DNA from: a virus
DNA: 25,962 bases
IMG/VR virus record: IMGVR_UViG_3300035698_023842
Span: 1-25,962 of that record
Reading direction: 5' to 3' (one strand)
Shown one piece after another: positions 1 through 6,851 of this stretch; positions within the stretch are counted from its first letter, which is position 1; every line of letters starts with the position of its first letter. The translations under genes were made by a program, and so were the position numbers. The notes under the pieces were generated by a model, which did not search any database, was not told where the DNA came from, and saw only the letters and a list, made by a program, of their open reading frames with translations.

Positions 1-17
1 AAAAAGAAGGGAAATCA

Positions 18-548
18 ATGCTTCAAATATCTGATCTTTTAAAAAATATATCAAGCGGTCAAAGCGGTATACCTACACGATTAATATTCAATCAACTCGA
101 TATGGTATATTCAAGACTTAGGCCAGGTATAAAAATATTAAAAGTCGAACCAGTCAAATTAGGTTCTCTTGTTTATATGTTAATTCCTTCGCAGACTGAC
201 GCGAATAAATATTATGATGTAGATTTCCTTTTTTTAACAAAAAATAGAATTACAAAAACAACTAAATTTAAAGTATACTCTAACAGTCCTAACTTTGGTT
301 TCTCATACACATATTTGTTCCATAAACAAAAAAGTATCCTCTTTCCTGAATTGTATCCTAGAATAATGCTTACCAAGCCACCTAAAGTAAGAAACCCATT
401 TGAAGTTACTGGGTTTGATAAACATGTATATTCTGCTTTAAAATATATATACAAAGAAAATCTAGCAGCTCTTTCTGATATGTCAATTAATAAGGCAGAA
501 GTAGAAGTTATGTCATTTGAAGATAAGATGAAGACAATCAAAAAATAG
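18..548 (+). CDS. Hypothetical phage protein, 176 aa
   Basis: I do not recognise this protein. It is 176 residues, mixed alpha/beta in appearance, moderately basic (many Lys near the C-terminus), with no signal peptide, membrane segment or metal motif that I can see. The ATG is preceded by AAGGG about eight bases upstream, which supports the start. It ends in TAG at 546-548 inside a run of six A (AAAAAATAG). A -1 slip in that A-run would add about 19 codons (reading on as IVQENILISPLIG...), but nothing else supports this. The gene lies just inside the window edge, so its operon context upstream is unknown. Downstream is a 355-base stretch with no convincing gene. Confidence 0.75.
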   Translation: MLQISDLLKNISSGQSGIPTRLIFNQLDMVYSRLRPGIKILKVEPVKLGSLVYMLIPSQTDANKYYDVDFLFLTKNRITKTTKFKVYSNSPNFGFSYTYLFHKQKSILFPELYPRIMLTKPPKVRNPFEVTGFDKHVYSALKYIYKENLAALSDMSINKAEVEVMSFEDKMKTIKK

Positions 549-903
549 TACAAGAAAATATCCTTATATCTCCCCTTATAGGGCAGATACAGGACGATAG
601 AATTTAGATTTTAAGGGTACTACAAATTTGATGGAGGGCGGATTTATTGAACTTGGTGTTACGGAAATTATTGAGCGGTAGGAGTCATGCTTGCTCAAAA
701 GGTATAACGAATATACTAGGGATTTACAGATAGTAGGAATGTTACGGAGAATATTTTGAAAATCAAAAACGTACAGATCCGAAAAAATACTTTTTGCCGC
801 CACAGCAAATTTTACTAACTGGATAAAATTTAAACTTTATTCTATAACTTTCGGAAATTTATATATATACTAATTTTATTCCAAACAAAGTAAAGGATAT
901 ATT
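549..903. other. 355-base stretch with no supportable gene; possible degenerate coding remnant
   Basis: No frame here is open over the whole length with a ribosome binding site. The stretch is visibly richer in G (GGGCAG, GGAGGGCGG, GAGCGGTAGGAG) than the genes around it. Pieces of different plus frames look protein-like: the frame through 631-678 (MEGGFIELGVTEIIER, then TAG) and the frame through 737-823 (ending KKYFLPPQQILLTG, then TAA). Stops interrupt each. The last 45 bases before 904 (ATTTATATATATA at about 858-870, then AAAGGA) probably hold the leader of the next gene. I see no tRNA cloverleaf. A decayed gene is the best guess, with low confidence. Confidence 0.4.
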
Positions 904-1530
904 ATGGATTTTAAGTCATCAAAACGAGACATACAACAGATACAAAACTTTTTAATGGATGCTAAGTTTAAGTTAAAGAAAAATACTAAACCTTTAATGA
1001 ATGCATTGCCTAATAGTATAAAAGCAAACGCTAAAAAGTTTAATACAAAAAAATATATGAGACTATTTTCATCTGCTGATCAAATGAAAATTAAGAAACT
1101 ACTTCCTTTCTTTTCAGAATATACTGAGAACGGACAATTTCAATTAACCCTTGCATCATATATGGTAATTAAATCAAACGGGGATCGTTCAGAATTAACA
1201 AAACAACTTAAATTATTTAAACAAGCAATAAGAAAATCTACAGGAGCTACAAAAGGAGGATATATAATTGCTACAATTATAACCATGATGTTATGGACAC
1301 TTTTAATGGTATTACAAGATAAAGCAACTGCTACAGAAATCGCTATTAAAAACCCAGCGTATATTATTCCATTACTAGCATTGTTTGCAGCAGGGCTTTA
1401 TTTTGGAACAAAAAATGAAACAGACGCTTCTGGTGATGCTACAATAAGAAATCCTAAACCTTCAGGTAACATATCAAAACCAGAGCAAAAAAAGAAATCC
1501 ACCGCAAGTAGCGATGAATTCCTTTTATAA
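904..1530 (+). CDS. Hypothetical membrane protein with two transmembrane helices, 208 aa
   Basis: Not recognised as a known family. Residues 1-115 are Lys-rich, hydrophilic and probably helical. Two hydrophobic segments follow, roughly residues 117-140 (GGYIIATIITMMLWTLLMVL) and 150-167 (AYIIPLLALFAAGLYFG), separated by a short DKATATEIAIKN linker. The last 40 residues are polar, Ser/Lys-rich and probably disordered. There is no cleavable signal peptide, so both ends may face the cytoplasm. The start ATG follows AAAGGA. The gene ends four bases before the convergent gene 1535-2026. The layout, a soluble basic N-part then membrane helices, loosely recalls the membrane-spanning paralogues at 18976-20812, but it lacks their cysteine pattern and N-terminal tag. 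Confidence 0.7.
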   Translation: MDFKSSKRDIQQIQNFLMDAKFKLKKNTKPLMNALPNSIKANAKKFNTKKYMRLFSSADQMKIKKLLPFFSEYTENGQFQLTLASYMVIKSNGDRSELTKQLKLFKQAIRKSTGATKGGYIIATIITMMLWTLLMVLQDKATATEIAIKNPAYIIPLLALFAAGLYFGTKNETDASGDATIRNPKPSGNISKPEQKKKSTASSDEFLL

Positions 1531-1534
1531 TACT

Positions 1535-2026
1535 TTAAGCAACTTCTAAATCATTAATTGCATTGCTGGCGATTAACCTGTAAATTCTTCTTATTGAACT
1601 TAATGATATTTTTCCATTATAAATCTCGTCTGATATTTTTTTATAATTCCACCCTTTTTCAACTTTAAGGTAAGTATATAATTCAGCTAATGATCCGAAT
1701 TTTTTTGCTGCTGTTTTATTATATTTTTTTAACCCTTTATAATAAGTATGATGACATCTGCTGGTGAGAAAAGCAGTTTTATCAAAAGGGTGAATCATAT
1801 AATCAGATATTTTCTTATTTGTTTTAAAGTCAGATATAGCATTTTCTGAAAGAACCCCATCAGTAAATGTTGTAGCATTTGGACTTGTTATTAGATCCCC
1901 ATTTGAAAAATGAATTAATATAGTTTTACATGTACAAACAAGGGGTTGAGTGTAAGTGCCAGCAATCATATTTACTGTATACATTGTTCTACAAATGTTA
2001 CATCCTACTTTTCTTGTTTTAGTCAT
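1535..2026 (-). CDS. Zinc-ribbon protein with helical, possibly HTH, C-terminus, 163 aa
   Basis: The start is placed at ATG 2026, not at the longer upstream start, because AAGGGGAT lies immediately before it. The N-terminus has a CxxC pair (VGCNICRTMY, residues 9 and 12) and a CxC pair (LVCTCKT, residues 31 and 33), a likely four-Cys zinc site. The C-terminal 60 residues (LAELYTYLKVEKGWNYKKI then GKISLSSIRRIYRLI) read as helices with a helix-turn-helix-like arrangement, so nucleic-acid binding is plausible but not shown. It is a lone minus-strand gene between two plus-strand genes. A TATAAATA sequence (the T4 late promoter consensus) sits about 50 bases upstream on this strand, at 2076-2083. 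Product function unknown. Confidence 0.7.
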   Translation of the reverse strand: MTKTRKVGCNICRTMYTVNMIAGTYTQPLVCTCKTILIHFSNGDLITSPNATTFTDGVLSENAISDFKTNKKISDYMIHPFDKTAFLTSRCHHTYYKGLKKYNKTAAKKFGSLAELYTYLKVEKGWNYKKISDEIYNGKISLSSIRRIYRLIASNAINDLEVA

Positions 2027-2151
2027 TTTATCCCCTTTTAAATTATTAAAAATTGAGTAAATACTTACTATCAATTATTTATATATGTAACACAAAAATG
2101 CTATCCAAGTTTTAAGAACAAATTTAAAAATACTAATAAGGTCTTATAATT

Positions 2152-2481
2152 ATGTCAACAAAAAATATAATTAAAAAATTAATTCCTATCGGAAAAAAGA
2201 AACAGATTGAAGATGTTTTGAAAAGGATTGAGGATGAATTAATTTCAAAGGATAAACTTTTAAAATCCAAAAAAGAATTTATTGCTAAATTAAAAATTGA
2301 AGATCCTAGTCTTCATGCTCAAATGAAAAATGCATATAAGATTAGATTAGAACAATTAACAAAAAGAAAAGATAAATTACAAAAAATGAAAACTAAACTT
2401 GTCTATTATTTAGCTAGTGTAACAACTATAATAGGAGCAGGAACTACTTTCGGAATTAAAAAGATAAAAGATAAAAGATAA
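2152..2481 (+). CDS. Small coiled-coil protein with a C-terminal membrane helix, 109 aa
   Basis: Family not recognised. Residues 1-80 are almost entirely charged and helical with heptad-like spacing (KKKQIEDVLKRIEDELISKD, KRKDKLQKMKTKL), so a coiled coil is likely. Residues 82-100 (LVYYLASVTTIIGAGTTFG) form one hydrophobic segment, followed by a short basic tail (IKKIKDKR). This is the arrangement of a tail-anchored, cytoplasm-facing membrane protein. The ATG is preceded by AAGG at a longer than usual spacing. The upstream gap holds AGAACAAATTTAAA (2116-2129), a relative of the motif found ahead of late genes. A perfect inverted repeat follows the stop codon by about 30 bases. Confidence 0.7.
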   Translation: MSTKNIIKKLIPIGKKKQIEDVLKRIEDELISKDKLLKSKKEFIAKLKIEDPSLHAQMKNAYKIRLEQLTKRKDKLQKMKTKLVYYLASVTTIIGAGTTFGIKKIKDKR

Positions 2482-2510
2482 AATAATTAATATTTTTTGT
2501 GTTGTAACTA

Positions 2511-2557
2511 GAGGTATACGAAATGACTTTCCCCCCCTTAGTCATTTCGTATACCTC
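2511..2557. repeat. Perfect 17-bp inverted repeat with a C7 loop between convergent genes
   Basis: The left arm 2511-2527 (GAGGTATACGAAATGAC) is the exact reverse complement of the right arm 2541-2557. The 13-base loop contains seven consecutive C. It lies between the end of 2152-2481 and the end of the minus-strand gene at 2569, so it could act as a terminator for both. Neither side shows the T-run of a classical intrinsic terminator. The symmetry would also suit a protein-binding site or a processed RNA hairpin. Confidence 0.8.
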
Positions 2558-2568
2558 CCTCTCTCCGC

Positions 2569-3448
2569 TTAAATTTCCTCAAATTCAAGTCTTGTCATAA
2601 TTGCTTCTGTTGCCCATATATTTTTATAATCAGCACACTTCTCCTCAAACAATTTATAAGTAGCATCATCCCATATATAAAAATTATTTTTATACCATTT
2701 TTCAATATGTTTAGATGCATATAGAGGAAGAAATTTACCATAAAGTTTCCAATTGAATTTATTAGTATCCCACCAATCATCAAACCTATAAGAAAGTTTT
2801 TTAACTAATGCTCCACTTCCAAATTTGTAATTAAATTTTTCAGGATCCCACCACACATCAAACCTGTTTGGTAAATGCAAAGCTAATGCTCTACTTTGTC
2901 TCCAATTAAAATCATCTGCATCCCACCAAGAATCAAAATAAGGTTTTCCATGTCTTGCGAAATAATTTATAATTCAATCTCATATCAATTTTGCTTGTAT
3001 CAAACCATTTATGAAAATGAGGTTTACAATGTATTAATAATCCTTCCCATAAATTATAATGTTTAAGTACTCGAGCTTTATCATCTTTAAATTGTGCTAT
3101 GTGTGTTCTTGATTCAACAGTTGGCCACCATTTATCAAAATGGGGAGAACAATATTTCACAAGAAAACTATCATGCATTGCAGGATATTGTTTAGGGTCC
3201 CACCATTTATCAAAATGATTTGAGCAATACTTGGTTAGAAAAGGACTCCAATTACCATATGGTATAATTCTGTCTTTCCATATACTATCAAAATCTTTTG
3301 CATATTTTCTACATTGTTTAATAAAAAGATCGCTTCTGTCAATCCAGGCTTTACCTGTTATATCACGTTCTTTTGAAATTTGAGATTTTCTTTTGAGTGA
3401 TACTTGTATATTATAATTTCGAGATCTTTCTTTATTGTTAACTTGCAT
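2569..3448 (-). CDS. Trp-rich 26-residue repeat protein, split by a +1 frameshift at TTT CGC
   Basis: Read as complement(2960..3448) joined to complement(2569..2958), skipping one base (position 2959), this gives 292 residues. In the zero frame the protein stops at TGA (2933-2935) eight codons after the codon pair TTT CGC. The +1 frame continues with GCA AGA CAT and restores the repeat register exactly: LF/ARHGKPYFDSWW aligns without gaps to LLAKYCPRKFDEWF of the neighbour gene. There are about eight repeats of the type (K/R)xFDxWWDPxKFNWKxxSxxL. The start is ATG 3448, since AAGGGAAG is well spaced for it and too close to ATG 3454. The N-terminal 50 residues are basic. The protein ends ATEAIMTRLEFEEI, the shared tail of this cluster. 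Function unknown. Alternatives to programmed frameshifting are a recent mutation or a sequence error. Confidence 0.7.
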
Positions 3449-3950
3449 TTTCATCTTCCCTTTCGAGTTTTTGCATTATATAAAAAGTTTCCAAATTAGA
3501 CATGTCTAATTTTTCTTTTTTATGTTTTGCAAATTCTAATAAGATATTTAATAAATGATAACAATGCTCATCAAGACTTCCTCTGCAAGTTAATTCAAAG
3601 TTAACTTTATCATATCCCTCGCCTACCTCTACTGATTTAAATAACATTTCATTTAATATATAAAAATCAAGGACTTGTGAAGTAATAAATACATCTTTAA
3701 TAACTACATCTTTTATGAAGGATGTCATTGAATGTACCATCGTTCCATCTTCATTACATTCCTCTTCTCTAAATATTCTTCTAATATCATTATTTAGATT
3801 TATATATTGAGTAGATTTACATGTCAATGCAAACCTAAGGAAGTCTGTTATTACTTTTTTATAAGGGCATGAAATAATTGGTTGAATTACTTTAACTTCA
3901 AGGTTCCCTATATAATCTTTTATGAATTCATCAATATTAATAATTGTCAT
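3438..3950 (-). CDS. Hypothetical protein carrying the cluster's C-terminal KLE tail, 170 aa
   Basis: Not recognised. It has no Trp repeats. It is mixed helix/strand, with hydrophobic stretches (FITSQVLDFYILNEMLF) and scattered Cys, and no membrane helix. The end, FYIMQKLEREDENAS, matches the tail of its neighbours. Two starts are possible, ATG 3956 and ATG 3950. The second is preferred because GAGG lies six bases before it and abuts the first. Both ends overlap other genes: its start lies inside the last codons of the upstream Trp-repeat gene, and its own last codons (GATGAAAATG) hold the start of the downstream one. This makes translational coupling likely. Confidence 0.75.
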   Translation of the reverse strand: MTIINIDEFIKDYIGNLEVKVIQPIISCPYKKVITDFLRFALTCKSTQYINLNNDIRRIFREEECNEDGTMVHSMTSFIKDVVIKDVFITSQVLDFYILNEMLFKSVEVGEGYDKVNFELTCRGSLDEHCYHLLNILLEFAKHKKEKLDMSNLETFYIMQKLEREDENAS

Positions 3951-5064
3951 TTTCATCCTCGAATTCTAATTTAAACATGATAGCGTCTGTTGCCCATCTG
4001 TCTTTATATTGAAAGCAATACAATTCAAATATATTCTTAATGTCTTCTGCCCACTCTGAAAGCATTTCCCATAAATCAGATGTATACCATATATCAAATT
4101 TATCAGGGCAATTTTTGGCTAATTGTGTAACCCACTCATATGTCATATTATCAATACTAATAATAGGCCACCATGTATTAAAATGTTTTGAACATTTTTC
4201 TATCAAGGAATCTACTGAATGTAAACTAAATTTATTAGGATCCCACCAATCATCAAAATATCTTGAACATTTTCTTGCTAAATATCCGCTACCTGTATTA
4301 TAATTAAAAACATCATTTCCTTTCCACCATTTTTTAAATTGTTGAGAACAACAGCAAGCCAAATAAGATGTATGTTCTATATCTATTTTATCAGCATCAT
4401 ACCATATATTAAAATGTCTTGGAGCATACGTGATTAATTCATTACATGAATCTTTCCAATTAAATTTATTAGGATCCCAATACTCAAGAAATTTAGTCGG
4501 ATAAGTTTGAAGTAAATCTTCCCATTCCCACATATTAGAATTCATTTTATTTTTTACATAAGGAATCCATTTATCATACTGATCAGGGCAACAAAGGATA
4601 AGACTTCCTATTAAAGAATTATCATTCCAATTAAGTTTTTCAGGGATAAACCATTTATTGAAATGTCGAGAACAATATTCAGCTAATCCATCTGAAGTAG
4701 TTTTCCAATTGAATTTTTCAGGATTCCACCAAACATTAAATTTATTTGATAATTCATCACATAAAAATCCACTAAGGTTTTTCCAATTCCATCTTTTAGG
4801 ATCCCACCAGATATTAAACTTTTCTGGATATCGTCTAACTAATAGGCGTCCTATTTGTTTCCAATTAACTTTTGTAGGGATAAACCATTCATCAAATTTT
4901 CTAGGACAATATTTAGCTAATAAATATGAATGAGTTTTATATGGGAATGTTTTAGGATTAAACCATTCATTAAACCTGCCTTGCATATTGATATGAGTTC
5001 GTCCGTCTCCTCTAACAATTTTATTTATTGTCCATTTCGGTGGTGGCATTTTAAAATTAGGCAT
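3937..5064 (-). CDS. Trp-rich 26-residue repeat protein, about 12 tandem repeats, 375 aa
   Basis: Almost the whole protein is a tandem array with the consensus (K/R)(H/K)F(N/D)xW(W/F)(D/N)PxKFNWKxxSxxLAxYC(S/P). Examples are EKFNIWWDPKRWNWK, NKFNVWWNPEKFNWK and TKFLEYWDPNKFNWK. Unit length is about 26 residues, with a few longer units. The regular aromatic positions and helical spacers suggest a solenoid, but I know no named family or function for it. Many repeats carry Cys at the YC(S/P) position. The C-terminus is ATDAIMFKLEFED plus ENDNY. ATG 5064 is preferred over TTG 5067 because GGAGG is better spaced for it. The gene starts 8 bases after the gene upstream and overlaps the one downstream. 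The opposite strand shows long open frames here, but these are shadows of the repeats. Confidence 0.85.
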   Translation of the reverse strand: MPNFKMPPPKWTINKIVRGDGRTHINMQGRFNEWFNPKTFPYKTHSYLLAKYCPRKFDEWFIPTKVNWKQIGRLLVRRYPEKFNIWWDPKRWNWKNLSGFLCDELSNKFNVWWNPEKFNWKTTSDGLAEYCSRHFNKWFIPEKLNWNDNSLIGSLILCCPDQYDKWIPYVKNKMNSNMWEWEDLLQTYPTKFLEYWDPNKFNWKDSCNELITYAPRHFNIWYDADKIDIEHTSYLACCCSQQFKKWWKGNDVFNYNTGSGYLARKCSRYFDDWWDPNKFSLHSVDSLIEKCSKHFNTWWPIISIDNMTYEWVTQLAKNCPDKFDIWYTSDLWEMLSEWAEDIKNIFELYCFQYKDRWATDAIMFKLEFEDENDNY

Positions 5065-5072
5065 CAATCCTC

Positions 5073-5351
5073 CTATAAATTATATTCAATTTTAAATGAA
5101 TTTTTATCTATTTCGCTTTTTACATTTACTTGTTTAAGTATATAACTATTTGATTCATTTCCACCTATTTGAAATATCTGTTCTCCTTCTTTTGTTATTA
5201 ATAAAATTAAACACGTATTATCATTGTTGTCGACAATTATATTATTGAGCAATCCTCGAACTCCAATAATAACCCCATCTTGTTTAATTAAATGTAGATG
5301 GATCAAATCTCCGAGAAATGTACTTAAACAACGTGAAGCTGAAATGATCAT
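5073..5351 (-). CDS. Small beta-rich protein, paralogue A of three, 92 aa
   Basis: This is one of three adjacent small proteins (with 5366-5647 and 5658-5957) that share a layout: a short N-terminal helix, then alternating strands with conserved turns (GDLIHLHLIKQDG, GLLNNIIVDN), then a variable strand region and a common tail. Here the tail is diverged: EIDKNSFKIEYNL against IMFKLEHD in the others. A small SH3- or Sm-like barrel is a reasonable guess from the strand pattern, but no motif proves it. The start follows GGGGGAAAA. The stop TAG runs directly into GGAGG, the ribosome binding site of the next gene. Function unknown. Confidence 0.75.
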   Translation of the reverse strand: MIISASRCLSTFLGDLIHLHLIKQDGVIIGVRGLLNNIIVDNNDNTCLILLITKEGEQIFQIGGNESNSYILKQVNVKSEIDKNSFKIEYNL

Positions 5352-5365
5352 TTATATTTTCCCCC

Positions 5366-5647
5366 TTATGATATGTCATGTTCTAGTTTAAATAACATTC
5401 TGTCAATATCACTATATTCTTGTATGCTTATAAGATTTTGTGAATTGCCTAATACTACATTTTCGGATCCGTTAGCACAATCTAAAGTAAGCATTACTAC
5501 ACCGACATAAACTTCAGCATCTACTAGAATTCCTATTTGTTTATGTTCACTTGTACCCACTGGAGTAGACCATTTAATACACACCAATTTATTTAAATAA
5601 TTATTGGCAAATTTAATCGTTGTTTCTATCCATTCAAGCTCGTCCAT
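5366..5647 (-). CDS. Small beta-rich protein, paralogue B of three, 93 aa
   Basis: Same size and layout as its neighbours: an N-terminal helix (EWIETTIKFANNYL), a first strand (KLVCIKWSTP), a second strand with a GILVDA motif matching GILIDI in the next gene, and the tail SDIDRMLFKLEHDIS. The tail differs from that of 5658-5957 by only a few residues, although the middle of the protein has diverged far. It starts at ATG 5647 after AAGGAGA. The genes follow each other with gaps of 10-14 bases, so they are one transcription unit read leftward. No catalytic or metal motif is visible and the function is unknown. Confidence 0.75.
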   Translation of the reverse strand: MDELEWIETTIKFANNYLNKLVCIKWSTPVGTSEHKQIGILVDAEVYVGVVMLTLDCANGSENVVLGNSQNLISIQEYSDIDRMLFKLEHDIS

Positions 5648-5657
5648 ATCATTCTCC

Positions 5658-5957
5658 TTATGCTAAATCATGTTCGAGTTTAAACATTATACGAGCAGTA
5701 TCATTACAAGATTTTATTTTAAACAACTCTTCATCTGCATATAATGTTAAATTATAAATTCCTTTAGCATTATGTATTTCTAATTTTATAGATTCGAGAT
5801 TGTTATTTGCTCTAGGCCACCATTGTGTTATATCAATAAGTATACCTTTATGAATATATTTTGAATATATACCATTAGTACGAGAGACTTTTACTGTAAT
5901 AATTACCAACTTATCAATATAAGGGAATAATAAATTTAACATTGCTTTTGTAATCAT
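5658..5957 (-). CDS. Small beta-rich protein, paralogue C of three, 99 aa
   Basis: The start is ATG 5957, preceded by AGGAG. A longer frame runs upstream but would enter the divergent endolysin gene and has no ribosome binding site. The strand pattern (KLVIITVKVSRTNG, HKGILIDITQWW, LESIKLEIHNAKG) aligns with the two neighbours, and the tail is NDTARIMFKLEHDLA. It is the first gene of the leftward cluster. Only 37 bases separate it from the endolysin start, so the promoters for both directions must be compact or overlap. Function unknown. The conserved positions (GIL(I/V)D and the tail) would make good anchors for a profile search. Confidence 0.75.
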   Translation of the reverse strand: MITKAMLNLLFPYIDKLVIITVKVSRTNGIYSKYIHKGILIDITQWWPRANNNLESIKLEIHNAKGIYNLTLYADEELFKIKSCNDTARIMFKLEHDLA

Positions 5958-5967
5958 ATTATTCTCC

Positions 5968-5981
5968 TGAATAAATATTAA
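5968..5981 (+). promoter_or_regulatory. Candidate promoter-type motif TGAATAAATATTAA ahead of the endolysin gene
   Basis: It differs by one base from TGAACAAATATTAA found ahead of two virion genes (13834, 18518). It ends just before the GGAAA ribosome binding site of 5995-6744, so the leader would be very short. The motif is AT-rich and near-matches occur by chance in coding DNA, so this is a weak call. Confidence 0.3.
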
Positions 5982-5994
5982 AAAGGAAATTACC

Positions 5995-6744
5995 ATGTCT
6001 AGTCGAGATTTACAGGATATATATTCCCCCTTTAGAAAAGTTATTAAAAAAGCATTAGTCATTGCCAAAGCTCAAGGGTTACATGTATTAATAACATGTA
6101 CCCAAAGATTGCCTGCAGAACAAGAAGCTTTATATGCTCAAGGTAGAAATTCACTTGAGGAAGTTAATAAAGCAAGGAGAGAATGTGGTCTCTGGGAAAT
6201 AAGTGAAAAAGAAAATTCTAGAAAAGTAACTTGGACACTTTCCTCTTATCATACAGTAATACCTAAAGCAATGGCTATTGATTTTGCAATAACTAAACCA
6301 GACGGGAAAATCAGCTGGGATGTTAAGGGTGATATTAATAAAAATGAATTAGCTGATTATAAAGAATTTGCTGAGATATGTAAAAAAATAGATCCTGTAA
6401 ATATCCAATGGGGTGGTGATTGGAAGAATCCTGATAATCCTCATATCCAATGGAAGAACGGAAAATTTATAATTCAATCAGTCAAGGAAGGAGTAGTCGA
6501 AAATAATCAACATGATACCCAACATCAACAAGAACTTAAACATGAAAACCAACCCGCTAATAAGTCCACAAAACAACATAACAAAAAGCCCAATAAGACA
6601 CAACAAACAAATCAAATTAATACAAAATCTAATAGCCATCTTAATAATGTTCATAATAAATCTCCTCGTATAATTAAAGATAAAATGCCTATATTAAATG
6701 CAATAGCAAAATTTTTAAGTTTATTTAAAATAGGGGGAAAGTAG
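5995..6744 (+). CDS. Endolysin, M15-family D-Ala/L-Ala-D-Glu-type peptidase, 249 aa
   Basis: Residues 1-155 form an M15 (VanY/Ply500-like) zinc peptidase domain expected to cut peptide cross-links of peptidoglycan. Visible landmarks are TQRLPAEQEALYAQGR (37-51), the metal motif SYHTVIPKAMAIDF with H86 and D96, and WGGDWKNPDNPHIQW, which supplies the catalytic acid and the third ligand H150. The usual SxHxxGxAxD has H and D seven apart. Here they are ten apart, a three-residue insertion. Residues 160-225 are a Gln/Asn/His/Lys-rich linker. The last 20 residues (KMPILNAIAKFLSLFKIGGK) form a cationic amphipathic segment. No signal peptide is seen, so release would need a holin; none is recognised here. 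GGAAA precedes the ATG, and an intrinsic terminator overlaps the stop. Confidence 0.88.
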   Translation: MSSRDLQDIYSPFRKVIKKALVIAKAQGLHVLITCTQRLPAEQEALYAQGRNSLEEVNKARRECGLWEISEKENSRKVTWTLSSYHTVIPKAMAIDFAITKPDGKISWDVKGDINKNELADYKEFAEICKKIDPVNIQWGGDWKNPDNPHIQWKNGKFIIQSVKEGVVENNQHDTQHQQELKHENQPANKSTKQHNKKPNKTQQTNQINTKSNSHLNNVHNKSPRIIKDKMPILNAIAKFLSLFKIGGK

Positions 6745-6766
6745 TTTAACCTTCCCCCTTATTTTT
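6731..6766 (+). terminator. Intrinsic terminator after the endolysin gene
   Basis: AGGGGGAA (from 6732) pairs with TTCCCCCT, giving eight pairs, with the stop codon in the loop and ATTTTTC following. It closes the endolysin transcript before the convergent MoxR gene. The 6767-6851 remainder shows nothing I can name. Confidence 0.65.
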
Positions 6767-6851
6767 CAGTTGTTCTTCTTGATGTGATAACAGGCACCGC
6801 TATGCCAACCACATCTATCATTTCATAATCAACCACCTTTCCTTTCAGTTA

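Noticed and set aside
536-614. -1 frameshift at the A6 run ending gene 18-548
   Set aside because: It adds only about 19 codons, has no family evidence, and A-runs are common here.
670-700. Possible tRNA or small hairpin (TTGAGC...GCTCAA)
   Set aside because: Only six pairs, with no T-loop GTTCGA or other cloverleaf arms.
576-803. Minus-strand open frame of 75 codons
   Set aside because: No ribosome binding site, no recognisable features, and it lies in a compositionally odd stretch.
4040-5145. Several plus-strand open frames opposite the Trp-repeat gene
   Set aside because: They are antisense shadows of a tandem repeat. Their translations mirror the repeat period and lack ribosome binding sites.
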